From positions 1 through 64,000 of the forward strand of contig VWZS01000164.1 of the NCBI GenBank assembly GCA_013397075.1: 64,000 bases of DNA, in the 5' to 3' direction. Within the stretch, counting starts at the first letter, position 1, and each line of letters opens with the position of its first letter. Below the pieces are notes generated by a model, which made no database searches, was not told the DNA's origin, and saw nothing but the letters and a program-made list of their open reading frames with translations. The DNA is from Rhabdornis inornatus (lineage: Eukaryota; Chordata; Aves; Passeriformes; Rhabdornithidae). This document shows positions 13,711-27,400 of the stretch, one piece after another. The position numbers and the translations under genes are program-made.

Positions 13711-15639
13711 GGATCTGCTGCTTCTTTCAGGATTGATGCAAAATATGCTGCTGCATTTTGCATAATACTTCCGTAATACACTAAGGAATAAATAATGATT
13801 CCTTAATACTTCCCGGAGCAAGGAGCATAATTCAGATTTCCCCTAGTCCTTTGAGGTTGTTCTGTATTCTTGAGGGAAGGGGACAGTTATCTCAAAAGAC
13901 ATATTATGATAAATATGTAATTAAAGTCAGTGACTTAATGCAGGCTTTTGCATTGATTTCCACAAGAAATCATGGCTCTTCTTGAGTTCCTATTGTGTTA
14001 TTTTAATATTGCTATTTAATCTCACCTTTTTGTGTTCAATTTCTATGTTGTTGAAGCAGAAAAGCCTAAGACCAGGAATACCCTGGAATTATTATGGAAT
14101 GCCCTGACTGAATAATGATTTTGCAAGAGGCCATCAGCCTCCGAGCATAGCCCTTCATCACTTCAGCCATTCAGAAGGTTTGTTTTGGTGTCAGCCAAAA
14201 AGAGGTGGTGACACAGGTTTTACCATTGGGTTTTGCAGGGCTTCACTGAGAGCAAAGAACCAATGACACTTGGAACAGCAGCAAACCTCACATTTGGAAA
14301 TTGCTAAATCCATATGCCAGAAATGTGGCAGCTTTATCCTAATGAGGGTAGGATTTTCACAGCCTAATAGAAGTTTGAATACTGGATGTTCCCAGCTTCA
14401 GTTTTGGAAATAGTGGTATTCTTTTGTTTAAAGCTTTCAGTAGCTCTGCTTTTGAGGCTCCATGGGAAATCTTTGAATACTCCAAGTGCAAAAAGGAGGA
14501 ACCAAATCCCAGGATTTTAGAATGGGAAATTTTAGACAGTATTAGCAGTACTGACTCCACCTTCAACTTAAAAGGTTAAACAGATAATGTGCAAAAAGAT
14601 GGCATAAATTATATGCAATAGTGTTTCAGAGTCTTGTGCCAGTTAAATATCTTCATGAAAACTGTATGAGAATGCTCCACTGTAGGTTTTACAACTGCTT
14701 CTGAAAATTTTCATTGTTAATGTTAACTACAATTTTTTCTTTTCACTGACAATCCAAGTCTATACTGTATTAGGACTTGGCTATGATAGGTGTTTTGCAG
14801 TCCCCAAATAATGCATTAGGTGAAAGAAAGTGGGAATAAGGGGGAGTGGAGAAGGAACGGATAACAATAGAATGTGAATATTTCTTTTAGTGACTGGCTC
14901 ACCAGAGAGACATACAGTCTCAGAGGATGAATTTTAGCCCTAATTAGGGCATTGTTAGTGGAATAGTTACTGTCCTAATCAGGAACTGTGGCAGACAAGT
15001 GGTTTGTTAGACAGGTTGTAAAAGATAGACAATGCACAATAAAGTCACCAGAGACCAGACAATGTATTGATGATGATCCCAGTGCTCTTTCCAATGCTGC
15101 TCTTTGCATTGAAATTTTGGGCTTATTCTTCTGATAAATGTGCTCCTTGCTGTATAACTATGACCTCTGAATGCCTTTGTTAACATATAACACACTTCCA
15201 TTTGATGCCAGGATAGCACAAAGAGCCTTACATGAAGACTGGTGTTATTTTTTGTCATCTGCAGAATAATCATGCAAGTGGGCCAATGACTGTAGTTGTT
15301 GAGTGGTTTATGTCCTGATCACTTGGACTCAGTTTTGCCAGCTGTTTTGTGCTGTATTTCAATTTAGGAAGAGTGTAGGAATCTCCCAGTAACAGAAACA
15401 AAAAAACAAACAAACAAACCCCAAAGATCAACCATTAAAATTATTCCAATGCCCATTGCAATAGTATTTCTTATCACATGGTTTCCTTAGGCAGAACTGT
15501 TTCAGTCTGGGTGCACCAAGATTCTGGGGAGCAACAGACAGTATTCATCTTCTACTTCAGGCTGCATGAGATTTTTCAAGTAGATCTTACAGCTGAGCTC
15601 TCTAATGGCCTAATTTACTCAGAGCTTGCTTAACAGCCT
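13711..15639. other. Unique DNA between two CR1 fragments
   Basis: No gene or repeat family recognised. At 14937-14950 there is a perfect 14-bp palindrome, GCCCTAATTAGGGC, with a TAATTA core of the kind homeodomain proteins bind. Near 15400-15420 there is a short (CAAA)n run. Confidence 0.55.
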
Positions 15640-16413
15640 GAGGGTAGGAAGGCTCTACAGACAGACCCAGACTCCATCAGTGGGCTGAGGACAACTGCAG
15701 GAGATTCATTAAGCAAAGTGCTGGGTCCAAGAGTGGCTTGAGAGCTGTTCAGTAGGAAGGACCTGGGAGTGCTGGTTGACAGACAGCTGGACATGAGCCA
15801 GTGTGGGCCTTGGTGGGCAAAAGGGCAATGGCATCTTGGCCTGGACCAAGAGTAGTGCAACCAGCGGGACCAAGGCAGTGGTCATCCCCCTGTACCTGGC
15901 ATTGGTGAGGCTACACTGCATTCTGTTTTGGATCACTCACTTCAAAAGGGGTATTGAGGTACTGGAGTGTGTCCAGAGAAGGGCAACAAGGCTGGTGAAA
16001 GGACAAGAGAACACGTCCTGTGAGTAACAGCAGAGGGAGCTGGGTTTGTTTAGTCTCCAGAGGAGGAGACTCAGGGGAGACCTCATTGCTCTCTACAACT
16101 CCCTGAAAAGAGGTTGCAGTGAGGTGGGGCTCAGTCTCTTCTGTTGTGTCTGCAGTGAGAGGATGAGGAAATGACCTTAAACTGAGATTCAGATTAGATA
16201 TTAGAAAAGAAATGTCACTATTGGAGTGATCAGGCATAGGAATAGTTTGCCCAGGGAGGTGGTGGAGTAACCATCCCTGGAGGTGTTGAAGAGGTGCCTG
16301 ATCTGGCACTGGGCAACGTGCTTTTGTGCTTTAGGGGTTACATTGGTAGTGCTGGCTTGACAGACTTGATGATCTTAAAGGTCATTTCCAACTTTGACAA
16401 TCCCATGATTCTA
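15640..16413 (+). mobile_element. CR1 LINE fragment, 3' end, about 770 bp
   Basis: A well-preserved CR1 3' portion in forward orientation. Ordered landmarks: 'aacctgggagtgctggttgac'-type block near 15758-15782, 'atgagccagtgtg' near 15793, 'ggcaatggcatcttgg' near 15825, 'gtcatccccctgtacctggc' near 15882, 'gtgtccagagaagggcaacaaggctggtgaa' near 15968-16000, 'gagacctcattgctctctacaactccctgaaa' near 16077-16108, 'tgcccagggaggtggtgga' near 16248, and 'gatgatcttaaaggtcatttccaac' just before the end, followed by a single 'ccatgattcta' tail unit. These are the C-terminal end of the ORF2 reverse transcriptase and the 3' UTR. The copy is 5'-truncated and its coding frame is broken. The long minus-strand open frame 15911-16309 is an antisense shadow. 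Confidence 0.93.
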
Positions 16414-18039
16414 ACATACAATAATAATAATTTCAGCAATTGTAGTGGTGAGAAAACTCAATTAGTAATATGTGCCAAGGAAATTGTGTTCATGCCCTTT
16501 TTCACGCCGAGTACAATTCTTCTACAGCTACCTGAAACAGCAACAGAGGAAATTACCTAGGTAAAAAAAATTCCATAGGAAATACTTTTTATCCTGATAG
16601 TATTGCCGTGAACATTTCCCATCTTGCCCGCTGTACATAGAAGGGATGTGTACTTGTTAGGAAGGTAGAATTTAGGTCAGGAAATTTGTGGCCTTTAAGG
16701 CATGCAGCTCATGGAGATTAGACTCCCATATCCCATCTCGTACCTTACTACTCATCAGAAAAAGACATTTCAGGAGCTTACACATTTAATTGATAATGGT
16801 AGAACACATGGCAAATAACTATTTCAGGTAAGGTCATTCATCATAATGGGGAATATGGTCACATGGAATATTGCCATCCTCTGAACAAGAATGAATGAAT
16901 TAATTAACGTGGACTTTTTAAATCCATCAGAATCAAGAATATTGATCTACTTTGCCTTGCTTTATTTCTGAAAATATGTCTGAAATTATTTATGGAATTA
17001 TTTCCTGTTTTCCTTATTTTTTAGTTGCTTCTTTCCCCATTTTCTCAGCACTGCATTAATAAAACTGCTGCTTGACCTTCTGTCTTGATGCTCAGACCTC
17101 TGGGAAATCAGTAAATTGCCTAGCATGACAGCAGACCATCCACTAACATAGAGGAAACCCTAGGTGAAATAAATTCAGCTTCTGATACCTGACCTGGCTA
17201 ACATCCATCAAAAATGATGTGCAGAGAGTGTGGTCTTGCAGACAGATGCATCCAAGCTGGTGGAATCATTTTAGAAACAATTCTTCTGAGATAAATGACA
17301 CCAAGTGCTGAATGAGAAACCATATGTTGTTAAGATAATGGAAGGCAGACATGGAACTGGGAGCCACTTTTCCAGTCTGTGAGACTTATACTACTAGCAG
17401 CTTAGAGATGAGAAAAATGAAGTGGAATTTGGTAGACCTTCTTACTGAGACTGGTATCATCAAAGGTGTTAGTGTGGATGTTTCCAGAACTCATGGTCCA
17501 AGTCCATGGATCCACACTGAGATGGATTCAGAAAAGGATACAAGGAATATCTGGAACCTAGAAAACTTGTCTTTACTGTGAGAAATTGAGGAATACCAGT
17601 GTATTTAATTTATCCTCTTTTGTTTTAAAAATAACTTACTAAGGCTCCACAAATTTCTCTTCTTGCCATGTAAGTACTCTGCCCTGGAAATCAAAAGTGT
17701 TTTAATCTAAGAAGATTAAAGGTTTTTGATATAGGACAGATTTTTAAAACAGGATAGTGATAGGGCGAAGTCTGACATCTGGTTATCTTACACTAGAAAA
17801 AATTCAAACTGAAGTAACTTTACTCTTGTCAACATTGGAGAAGATATATTTATCAGTCAAGGTTGATTCAGTAAATTTCTTAAGATTGCATTCTAATTTA
17901 AGCACACTTAATTCTGTAGGCCAAATCTTAGATGGTTGAAGAATGACGGTAATGTCAGTATTATACATATATAATTGATAAATAATTAATCTGCTAATTT
18001 CAATTTACTATCTGAAAATAAAAAGTAGTAGAAGTAGTT

Positions 18040-18430
18040 AGCTGTCAGCCTGCCCCTGCCTACCAGCCACCCACAGGTGGTCTCAAGAAATTCTCTCATT
18101 AATGCCTCCTTTGGATATTATTAACAAAAGTAGTGCATAGATGCAGTAGAGGAAAAAAATAAGTCCTGGATTATCTCCAGAGTTAATGGTTAAACAGATC
18201 TTATCAATGAAGGTGACAGCCTCACCAGTGTGAGTGACAGACTGTTGTTATTTACATACAGCTCATTTCTGCCTGGTAAAAAAATCTGACGTGGTGGTGA
18301 AGGTCTTCTAGTGGCTCAGTTGCTAAGAGATAGGAGGATTTGCTTTGATGCAGATAATAAACAGCTGTTTACACAGCATGTTTGCACAGGCTTTAATAGG
18401 ATCACTTTGCTTATTTGGGTTTTTTCTCTA
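18040..18430. promoter_or_regulatory. Candidate conserved regulatory stretch
   Basis: Motif density is high here compared with its surroundings. There is a perfect 12-bp palindrome AAACAGCTGTTT at 18359-18370 holding an E-box CAGCTG, an overlapping forkhead-type TGTTTAC at 18366-18372, and a second TGTTTGC shortly after. Short motifs occur by chance in any sequence, so this is only a suggestion based on texture. No promoter or transcript evidence is visible. Confidence 0.2.
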
Positions 18431-21078
18431 CTGGTTGCACTGTGTTAACATCTGTCAAACAACAAATAGCATTACCTGAAATGTATTAATATTAATGAAG
18501 ATGCTATTTTCATCATGGGAAGGACATGGAAGTAAATTTAATAAAAAAAAATTAATGTATTTTCTCATTTGAGGGAGTTTATCTATTCCTCACATGATTT
18601 CTTCACCCATATGTGTTTATGAGTGATTTTATCCCTTAACCCAAAATCAGACTAAGCATGAATAACTAGTAAATGGCTTCATGATTTCTCAAGCCTTGAG
18701 GCCACAGGCTATGATTGTGCTGCACACAAGCCAGGCAATATCATTAAGTAGTTCATGGAATGGATATATTTATGTCTTTTGAGTGACCTAAAGTATATCT
18801 TTTGAGAATGGTACAGCCAATCTGGTATGAAAGGTCTTGAGTGAGAAAGAAAACACTGTATCTATAAGAAGTTGTTCCTGTGCTTAGTCACACTTAAAAT
18901 ATAAAAATGTACATCTTAACTGTAGTATGAATTTAGCTTCACTTTCAGATACCGCCCTGATCTGAGGATAAAAAGTTAGAGCAAGTGATATGTGGCAATA
19001 CAGCTGGAGGTACACCATCTTTGTGCAGCTTTCTGGCATTTCTTAGCAAGTTGTAGAATTATGGGAACTCTCCCCCAAAAGATTTCTTGGAATTATAGAA
19101 CAGCTATACATACCCTGTGGACAGTGGGTCACTAAATTTCTTTTTAGATGTCTTATCTTTGCTCCACCATCACCATTTTGGTGGTATTATTTCTCCTGGA
19201 TACTGTGGCTATCAGTCTCTGGCCAATATTTTTTTGTTGTATGTCAAGTAGAAATGTGCACTTGATTGCATTAGCTTTTGCCATTTGGAGCTTTACATGA
19301 GCAGTTTAACAATACTTCTGCTTCAATGACTTTGATATAAAAGCCTGATTCTGTAATTCTCTGCTTCTAATGGATACAAAAAACAACAATGCAGGTGTGT
19401 TCTCTTGAAAATAACTATCAGGAGTAATTTAATATTGTACACAGTAAAAATGTAAAATTATCTTAGTGGTCTATAACATTTATAGTTTCCAGAGCTGACA
19501 GACCTAAAGCAAGTAAAACAACAGCTCTTTCCAGTTTCCATATGAAAGCTTCAGTTTTTTTCATTCCCATAGCCTATTCACATTTTTCTTTTTAGCACAA
19601 GATAATCTGTTTGCAGCATACCAGTTTTTTCCCCATAAACCTACTGAACAGCAATTCATGAATACTTACTACAGAGAAGTTGATGCTTTTAATTTTTTTT
19701 TAACTCAAAAGAAAATTTGATGTCAATAAGAAGGATTTTCTATAATTGAAAAGAATACACATATATATATCTACACACTAGTCTTTAAATGGATAAAAAA
19801 AAATTCTCAGTCTTTCCTCAGTCCCATCATTAATTTTCACATAAAAAACACTGGAATTTTTAAAGGAATGTTGGAGATTACAATTAATATTGTTTTCCTG
19901 AGCACATCTCTTAACTATATGCTTATTAACTCTGAAATAAGCATTTCTGTTCACTTTGGCCTTATTCATTCCTGGACATCTATTCCCAAACTGTGATCCT
20001 TACCAGCTGGTTATTTCCAGCTAAGAGACTTGGCATCTCAGCAGTTTCCAAAAGTTATATGCATCTTTTATTCTAATACACTTATCACAAATATATGAAG
20101 TTGGGTTTTGTTCTTTTAATATCCATGTTCCAATGTGAGGAGTTCCATACAGTGGTGTAGGTCATTTTACATATTACTATGCAACAATTCATAAGCATGA
20201 TCACAAATTTACTATGCAGGAATAGAGACTTTTCTACACTTAAAAGTTAGTTTAAGTGAATTTTTGGAGTAGGGTAAAGTATGAATTGTAAGTGTGATAA
20301 CTACTTCTGTCCACATGCTGAAAAGTGAGGGTATGAGGGGGCTGGATATTTGGCCACACTATTTCCTTCAAAAGCTTTTATAACATCAGGATGATGGGAT
20401 GTAAAGATCTTGTAAAAAATGGCTGCAACTTGAATCAGTACCAAGACTGTTATTGTCTGTTTTAATTTTAAAAAAACATCTTATTGCTAAAAGAAAGTGA
20501 TATGAACATCATGTTGTTGCAAGATGGATATGTTTGACAGTACATTCAGCTAATGCCTGTGTCCTGTAACAAACACAGTGTGCAGCCGGAATTATCTATA
20601 CCTTATAGTTATTATTCTGAAATAAACCATAAATCAGCACAGAAATGATGCATAAAGAAAAGTGAGAATCTATTATTTTTATTTTTTATTTTTAATTTTT
20701 ATATCAAAAGATGTAGCAAAGAGATATGTTGCAAAACATGCTTAATAAATTATGATGGTGCAGCTTTACTCTGCTTCTCAGGGTGGTATTGAAGCTTGTG
20801 GACTTAAAAACCTCATATATCTAGGCTCAGTATAAAGGTCAGGCAATATGATAGGGACCTGCAGCAGACTTGCATCAGAAGTACTACTTTTAACAGTTTG
20901 ATTGCTGGTGAGTTTTTCAGTTTCTTTATTATCTGATCTCTGGAAGCATAGCTCAACATTTCACAGCTTTTGATCTTTACTTTCTCACTGCTGAAGATGT
21001 CTGGTAGCTTTAAAGAACACATTATAATTGCAAGAATCTTGAATAATCTGCTGTCTTTAAACAGCAATGCAATCTGGG

Positions 21079-21558
21079 CTAATCAAGGGGATATAAATGG
21101 CTTTCAGGAAGAATTTCATTGAGCGCCATGTTGTGTTCAAAGCAGGGGTCTGATTCCAGCTTCAGCAGTTTGGCAGGAGGTGGGAGCATCTCAGAAGTGC
21201 CCTGCAGCCTTGAGTTATCAGCTCTGGCAAGTCCATTACCAGTGCCAGATCCCAGCTGTGTCCCCTCCTTGCTGAGCTCACCTGGTCTGGTGGGTCCTGC
21301 TGGATAAGGGAGAACATCACCTGCAAGGAGAGAGGGTGGCTGCTGAGGTCCTGCATTCTGCTGGCTATGGGGGCTCCAGCATCCAAATGCAAAGTCTTTA
21401 TTCTGTGGGTGCAGAAGGTGTCTCTGGATTTCCAGTGAGTTCAACGTAACTTGGGATCCACTATTGAAAACCTGGCCTGGTAGAGAGCAAAGGCACTGCT
21501 GGCTGCAGACATAGCCTGCATTTTTGGACAATAGCACCCATGGAGACAGAGGCTTCAT
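21079..21558 (-). other. 159-codon open frame with exon-like splice signals, unrecognised
   Basis: On the minus strand an ATG at 21556-21558 opens 159 codons, among the longest frames in the window that do not lie inside a repeat, in a patch more GC-rich than its surroundings. The predicted product is rich in Pro, Ser, Leu and Gln, with a PPAKLLKLESDPCFEH stretch near residues 126-141; it has no membrane segment and no domain I recognise. In another minus-strand frame, a pyrimidine-rich tract ending in TTGCAG at 21321 precedes 39 bases (21282-21320), which are followed by CAG|GTGAGC, a near-consensus splice pair around 13 codons. Both readings cannot be right, and either may be chance. Overlapping plus-strand frames weaken the coding case. 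Confidence 0.25.
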
Positions 21559-22925
21559 AGTGCCGTGGGAATAACAGTATAAGTGACCTGATATGTTTTC
21601 CTTAAATTTGTCTAGCTCCCTGCTTCAGGCCCCTGCCTCGAGGATAATGCAATCTGTTTTTATACAGAAGTAGTAGTCACCTAAATAAAAACCTTCTTAG
21701 AAATCACAGCAAATGTTCAAAAATTACAGCAAAAACTACCAGACTGTCTTGCAGAGAGGTGCTTCCACATCTTGGTGTTAGACTTAGCTGCTTGTGAAAA
21801 TTTTGCAAAAAAAAAGAAAAAATTGGCACTAATTTCTGCATCTCAGCTGTAGCCAGGCTATGTGCCTGAAGCTGGCACTTTCTTGTGTCTGGAGTTTTGA
21901 GGTGTCTTCATTAAAGGTATATTTGGCTGTTCCATGCATGAAATGAGCTTTACTGGCTGTGTCTATGCAATCTGCCCTGTGCAAAGAGGAATCCAGGGAG
22001 AAAAATGTCTTTCCTAGTTTCTAGAAGCTAAAGAACAATAAACTGGCATAATGTGCTCTCTGACTTCAATGAAAAGAAAAGCTGAAAGCAGTAAGCAGAG
22101 ACTACCTGCTTCTCCTGTGACACCATCTAAAGTGTTTGAAGACTGCATTAATTTACTCTCTTTTACTGGGTGAGACTAAGCAGGGACTTGGCAGAGAATC
22201 TACTGCTTTCCTTTTGTTACGTTGGTGCTGAAATGAATGTCACAAGCTGGCATCTATTCTATTTGGTATATAACATTGTAATAAGCAAACAAATGATACG
22301 TCTCTAAAATTATGTACAAAGAACTTACTCTGGTTAAATGTCTTTATTCGGTATTATGTGTCAGCTTTAATTTAATTGTGTTGATCTTCTCTTTGTCTAA
22401 CTTGACTAAAATTTCTTTTACTGATATTATATAATAAATTTCAAAATAATCACATTTTGCTAGAGCATTTAGTGCCAAGTACTTTTCTGCACAGTGCAGC
22501 CTCTGTTTTTGTAAAAACTATGTTCCTAGCCACCTGGTGGCTTATTCTCAGTTCATGTGCATTTACTTACAGCTGGCACAAATAGCAGAGTTTTTCAAGG
22601 GCACTCTGCAGACTTGTCCAGTGGAAATTATAACCTCTATAAAATTTTTTGTGATCAAATTTTGTTTTCTCAGGCCTGTTTTGTCAGATCATGGCCTTGG
22701 GTAGAAGTACTGGAGCCACTGAGCTGCTAGGGTGGCATGTCTAACTAGAATTACACTGAATATAAGCAAACAGCTTTTAAATAGCAGAGACTTTTCCTTC
22801 TGTTGATTCAAGTCAAAGCACAATCAGCATTAAGGACATCAATTATTCTCATAGAGATATGCTGCCCTCCTCTCAGTTTTTGTTTTTAAACTTCTAAATT
22901 TTTGGTGATGTTTTGGAATTTGTTG

Positions 22926-22957
22926 GTTTTGTTGTTGTTGTTGTTGTTTTTTTTTTA
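22926..22957. repeat. (GTT)n microsatellite with poly-T
   Basis: About five GTT repeats run directly into a T homopolymer of about ten bases. Confidence 0.9.
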
Positions 22958-24200
22958 ACATTGCACAGGATTTAATGACACTTAAGATTTCATTGAGGGG
23001 TATATCCAGAGACTTCAACCCTTGAGAGTGTGTCAGAAAATTAGGAAAACTGTTAAACCGGTACAGAATATCAATCTCTAAAATAGCGTATATAATGTAG
23101 TTAAAATAATGACTATTGCTTTTTTAAAAAAAAATACCTTATAGCCTCAGAATATGTCCTTGTCACATTTAGTAATGTTTTTTCTTCAGGCATGTGATAG
23201 CAATAATTGTGTCATGCTGCCAGAAGAGTGAAACTGTTGCCCGGGAAGGTAAAATGATTTGTACAGACCAGTCTGGGAGAGCAGTGGCATCAGGAGAAAC
23301 AGACTAGAGGCCATCAGAGCTACAGGTAAATGTCTGAGCAGCTCAGTGAGAGAGAATTTCCACAGTCCTCATCCTCACAGGAGCACTCAAGGAAGTAAGA
23401 TCCTGTGCAGTGCAAATACATTAATGGAGTCCTCACTGATTACCTAGACATATTGACAAATATCTATAAGTATCTTTTTACAATAATCTGACTTAAAACA
23501 ACTGATGTTTTAAAGTTTGGATTATTTGTACTGTTTTATATGTTAAAATATATAATTTGAGATGGGAATTGTGTGTGTAAGCAGTTGGATAATATGGATA
23601 TACAATCCATCAGTCATAAAGTTCTCAAGCTGTACAAATTGATTCAGCTGCTGGGTCTAAGGCATTGTTTTGTTCATGCTGGTATTTTGAGATTCTGAAG
23701 TGAACAGAAATTGAATTCACAGTAATGGTTTGCAGTCAAGTGGGGAGTATAAGTTTGTGTTCCTCACCTGCAAGTCATGAAAGAGGCTGCATTTACAAAG
23801 AGAGGTGCAAGAAAGTTGTTAGTGCTCTATAAATCAGACAAGAGAATCAAACCAAATTAATGGAATTAGGAAACTCCCACTTCTATAGGTTTCTCTGCTC
23901 ATGCTACAGTATTACACACACATTAATCACAACACAAGAAGAAATGGCAGCTTTATACAAGGGAAAATTAGAGTGAAAATCTGCAATGGAATGTATTTTT
24001 AGAAAGGGGCCTATTTGAAATTGTAAAATAAGCCTGAAATTTGAAGATGAACAACTGATGCCTTAAGTTTTAGCTTTCATAGTTTTCAGATTCTGTACTG
24101 CATTAGTATATAAGTCAAAACTTCATTTAAAGTGTTAGGAAGTTCTCCTCACAGTTTAGTTAGACAAAACAATCCTTTTCCAGCCTGAGAACAAGGACAC

Positions 24201-24467
24201 TGTTGCAGGTTCAGGCTCAAAAAGTGTAAACAAAAGCAAAACTAGGAGAATGTGACTTCATAACCTGAAGCTGTAATTGGACAATTAACCCCAATATGTA
24301 AATGGACCAAAACTTATAAAAATGTAAAAACTCGTGACCCATTGTCCATCTTCGGTGTAGCCTCAGCCAGGCTCTTGTACTGCCCAAGGTGAAGTCCTTT
24401 TTAATAAATACCTAGTTTATTCCTTTAATTCTGTCTAACCTCTGTTCTCTGTTCTCTCTAGGCATCA
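24201..24467 (+). mobile_element. Short ERV solo LTR (about 267 bp)
   Basis: The segment starts TGTTGCAGG and ends GGCATCA, the TG...CA ends of a retroviral LTR. Inside are a TATA-type box (TATAAAAA from 24315) and, 88 bases later, a polyadenylation signal AATAAA (24403-24408) followed by a T-rich, CTGT-rich stretch. This is the U3-R-U5 order in forward orientation. No gag, pol or env sequence is next to it, so it reads as a solo LTR left by recombination. A matching target duplication is not clear: a 6-bp ACAAGG occurs at 24191-24196 and 24467-24472, but it does not abut the TG end exactly. The family is not assigned. The remaining TATA and poly(A) signals could in principle still act on nearby transcripts. 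Confidence 0.65.
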
Positions 24468-27400
24468 CAAGGAAAAATAAGATTTCCTACAAATGCCTTG
24501 CAGGGCACTTCTGCCATGCTGGGAATACTCTAAACATCACATTATGCCGTAGCTGTTTGCTTTGTGCTTCTGTAGAATGAGTCTCAAATTAATAAAACCC
24601 CAAATTAGCAAAAAATAACCATTCCAAGCAAATAGAAATTATTTTTGGTTGGGTGTTGAATTTTTTTTAACTTGAAATAATGAACTAATATACTGCAATG
24701 CTAAATCATCTCTCAATGACTGCATATGAACACTCAATTGATGTGATATTTTTATACCCAGTACTTCTTAGATATTATTTTAAAAACCATCTCCATTTCA
24801 GTTTCTCTACTTGGTTGCATAGATATAAACCTAAGAAGTAATGCAACTGAAATTAACAAAGCTCCAATTCTGTAAAACCAGTCTAGATGGCAGAAGAATT
24901 AACTTTTGGATCCTCTTTCTCTTCCATTTCATGGTAGAGTAAAACCACTGCAAAACTATTGGATTAACTGGGAATCTATGTAATTTACATGAATATGAAT
25001 AGAGAGTAGATAATTTGTTTTTATTTTCAATAGCCATAACTGTAGCCTTATGACTTACTATATAAAATATATGCATTCCATAACTCCTGTCCATACAGAA
25101 GTGGCATATATAAATTGCAGATTACAGTTCCAGTAAAACTGCACCTCTGTTGCATAGGTCACTACTACAGACCCAAGGCTATGATTTACAGTGAGATTCT
25201 TAAATTTAAGGACTGACATATACACACTGCATGCTTAAGTTCTTATGCAGTTATTTGAAAACTAGTCAGCATGATCAGTGGATTCTAAGGAATTATTCAG
25301 TCTACCAGCCATCAGATATCTATTTCACAATGAGAAAAACTGCTTTCATAGTCTATGTTAGATCTGCACTGAGAAATTTAGGGGTGCTTGTGCCAATATA
25401 ACAGGATGGTTTGCTAACATCAAAGTGAAATGTTTCAGACATGAGGCAGCTCTGCCTCCTCCTGTTCTAGCCAGCACCAGTCCAGATGAAAAGGCCATTT
25501 GAAAAAGTAGATAGAGCTTGAAACTCATGTACGTTCTTTTCCTCCTCTTACATAAATTACTAATTTTTTTAGCAGCTTACCCTCACCTTGTCCAGATGCC
25601 TTAAAAGTAATGAAGTAGAGAATTCAGAGAAGGCACAAAAAGGGAGAAAGAGGCTTTCAAGAAACTTCTCAGAAATCAAGTAAATCTAGCTGATGTTGTC
25701 CCATACATTCTTTAGTTTCTCATATGAATGAAAGAAATTGTCCCCATACCAGGAGTATTGATAAATTATTCTCTTTCATATGATAGCAAATATTGATGAA
25801 AGGGAATTGGAGGCACCCTGGATATATTGCTACAAATCACTTTGGAATAAACAATTTTAACAGTTAGGCATACTTTGTACATAATACTAATAATGTATAC
25901 AGATATTAATAAAATCAAAAATCCCTGCTTGGGATTACAAAAACTATATGGAATTACAATATTTTTATAGTTTATAAATTAAATTTTAATGCATAAGAAA
26001 TGTAGAGATAGTATGAAGAGGACTAAAAAAAGCCCTGAGTGTGTTATCCAAACTGTCTATCCCACAAACCTTCAGACTGAAGTGGTTAATTATTAGTCCA
26101 TTTGTTTTTAATATGATTAGTTATTCTTGATCAGGCTTCCTCATCCATTATTTCATGAGCCCATATGGAATATTTTTCTCCCAACAGCATTAAAAAATTG
26201 CTCTATATGAAGTGACAATGCTATCTTATTTTTATTTTTTTCCACAATTCTAAGGAAAAAAAGCTTTGATATGCGATTTATTGATGTTGTTATATGTTCA
26301 CTATTTCAGGCTTCATATGTCATTCCACTTTCCCTAACATTTTCTGTGAATGTTATCAATGAGTTTTCAGTGCTTTTCTTCCAAATTATTTGCTATTTAT
26401 CTAGTTCATAAGAAAGTTTCTCAAGACTGTTATCTAAAGTCACACTACAAATAGAAAAAAATGTTTATAAAAATTCTGCATTAGTAAATCTAAGTGTTTA
26501 GGTTTGTTCTTGTCTGAATGGCTGTTAGCTAACTTAATCCTTTAGATTCAACTGCTTTTTTTCAATTTAGCAAGCAGAGCAACACTCTGAGTTCACCAAG
26601 GACACTGTACAACAGCCAGTGCACTTGCTTTCTCTAACACCATTTCAAAGGATGAGAGGACATGCTGGAAACCTTAGATCATGTCTTATCCTGCTATCAG
26701 CAGCATGCAGACCTCAGGCATAGAACAGTCTCATTGGCCATGGCTATTTGGTAAAGCCTAAACTCAGTCCATGATTTTAGAGGTCTTCTTATTTGATGCT
26801 TCACTCTTCCCTGACTGTGGTGATGGATGCCATACTGCACTCAAGAATGATGAATTTGTTTCAGATCTCTGAAGAATCAATGGTTATGGCTTCTACCTAA
26901 AGCTGATTCTACCTGCCAGAGCTTTCTACATAAATGTTCCATATCACCTTTCTGAGACTAAGAATCAATTTAATAGGAAAGTGGAAAATAAGGCCTTTTG
27001 TACTCTGTGAACATCTCTAAAACCAATGGATACTTTACATGGCTCTGACAATGTTTATATTTCACATTTAAAGAATATCCTTCACAAGGATCATCTCAGC
27101 AGCACTTTAAAAAGAATTGCATGGTATCACTGCATAGACGCCATTCAGTCCACCTTGTTTGGGTTTAATCCTGACTTTTCAACCATTCAGTCCTAACTGA
27201 TCTAGGACTATATCATGATTTGTGTCTTCTAATATGAAAACATAGAAAAAATCTCATCCACGTCTCTCTATGTCAGAATTAAGGTACAAATTTCAGAAGA
27301 GGTGGAAATTTGTCCAAATATTGTGCAGATGCTTCCCCCGGTTTTCAACACTGCCACAGTCCCGGTGTCTCTTTTGTTTGCCTTCAGATTAACTTCATTT

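Larger units (their letters stand above)
16414..24200. other. Unique AT-rich DNA; one unusual open frame inside
   Basis: No recognised repeat family apart from simple runs, such as (GTT)n plus poly-T at 22926-22957 and an A-rich run at 21806-21820. Two stretches stand out and are listed separately: motif-dense DNA at 18040-18430 and the 159-codon minus-strand frame at 21079-21558. The rest shows short AT-driven frames only. Confidence 0.55.

Noticed and set aside
15911..16309. 132-codon minus-strand frame
   Set aside because: Antisense to a clear CR1 3' fragment.
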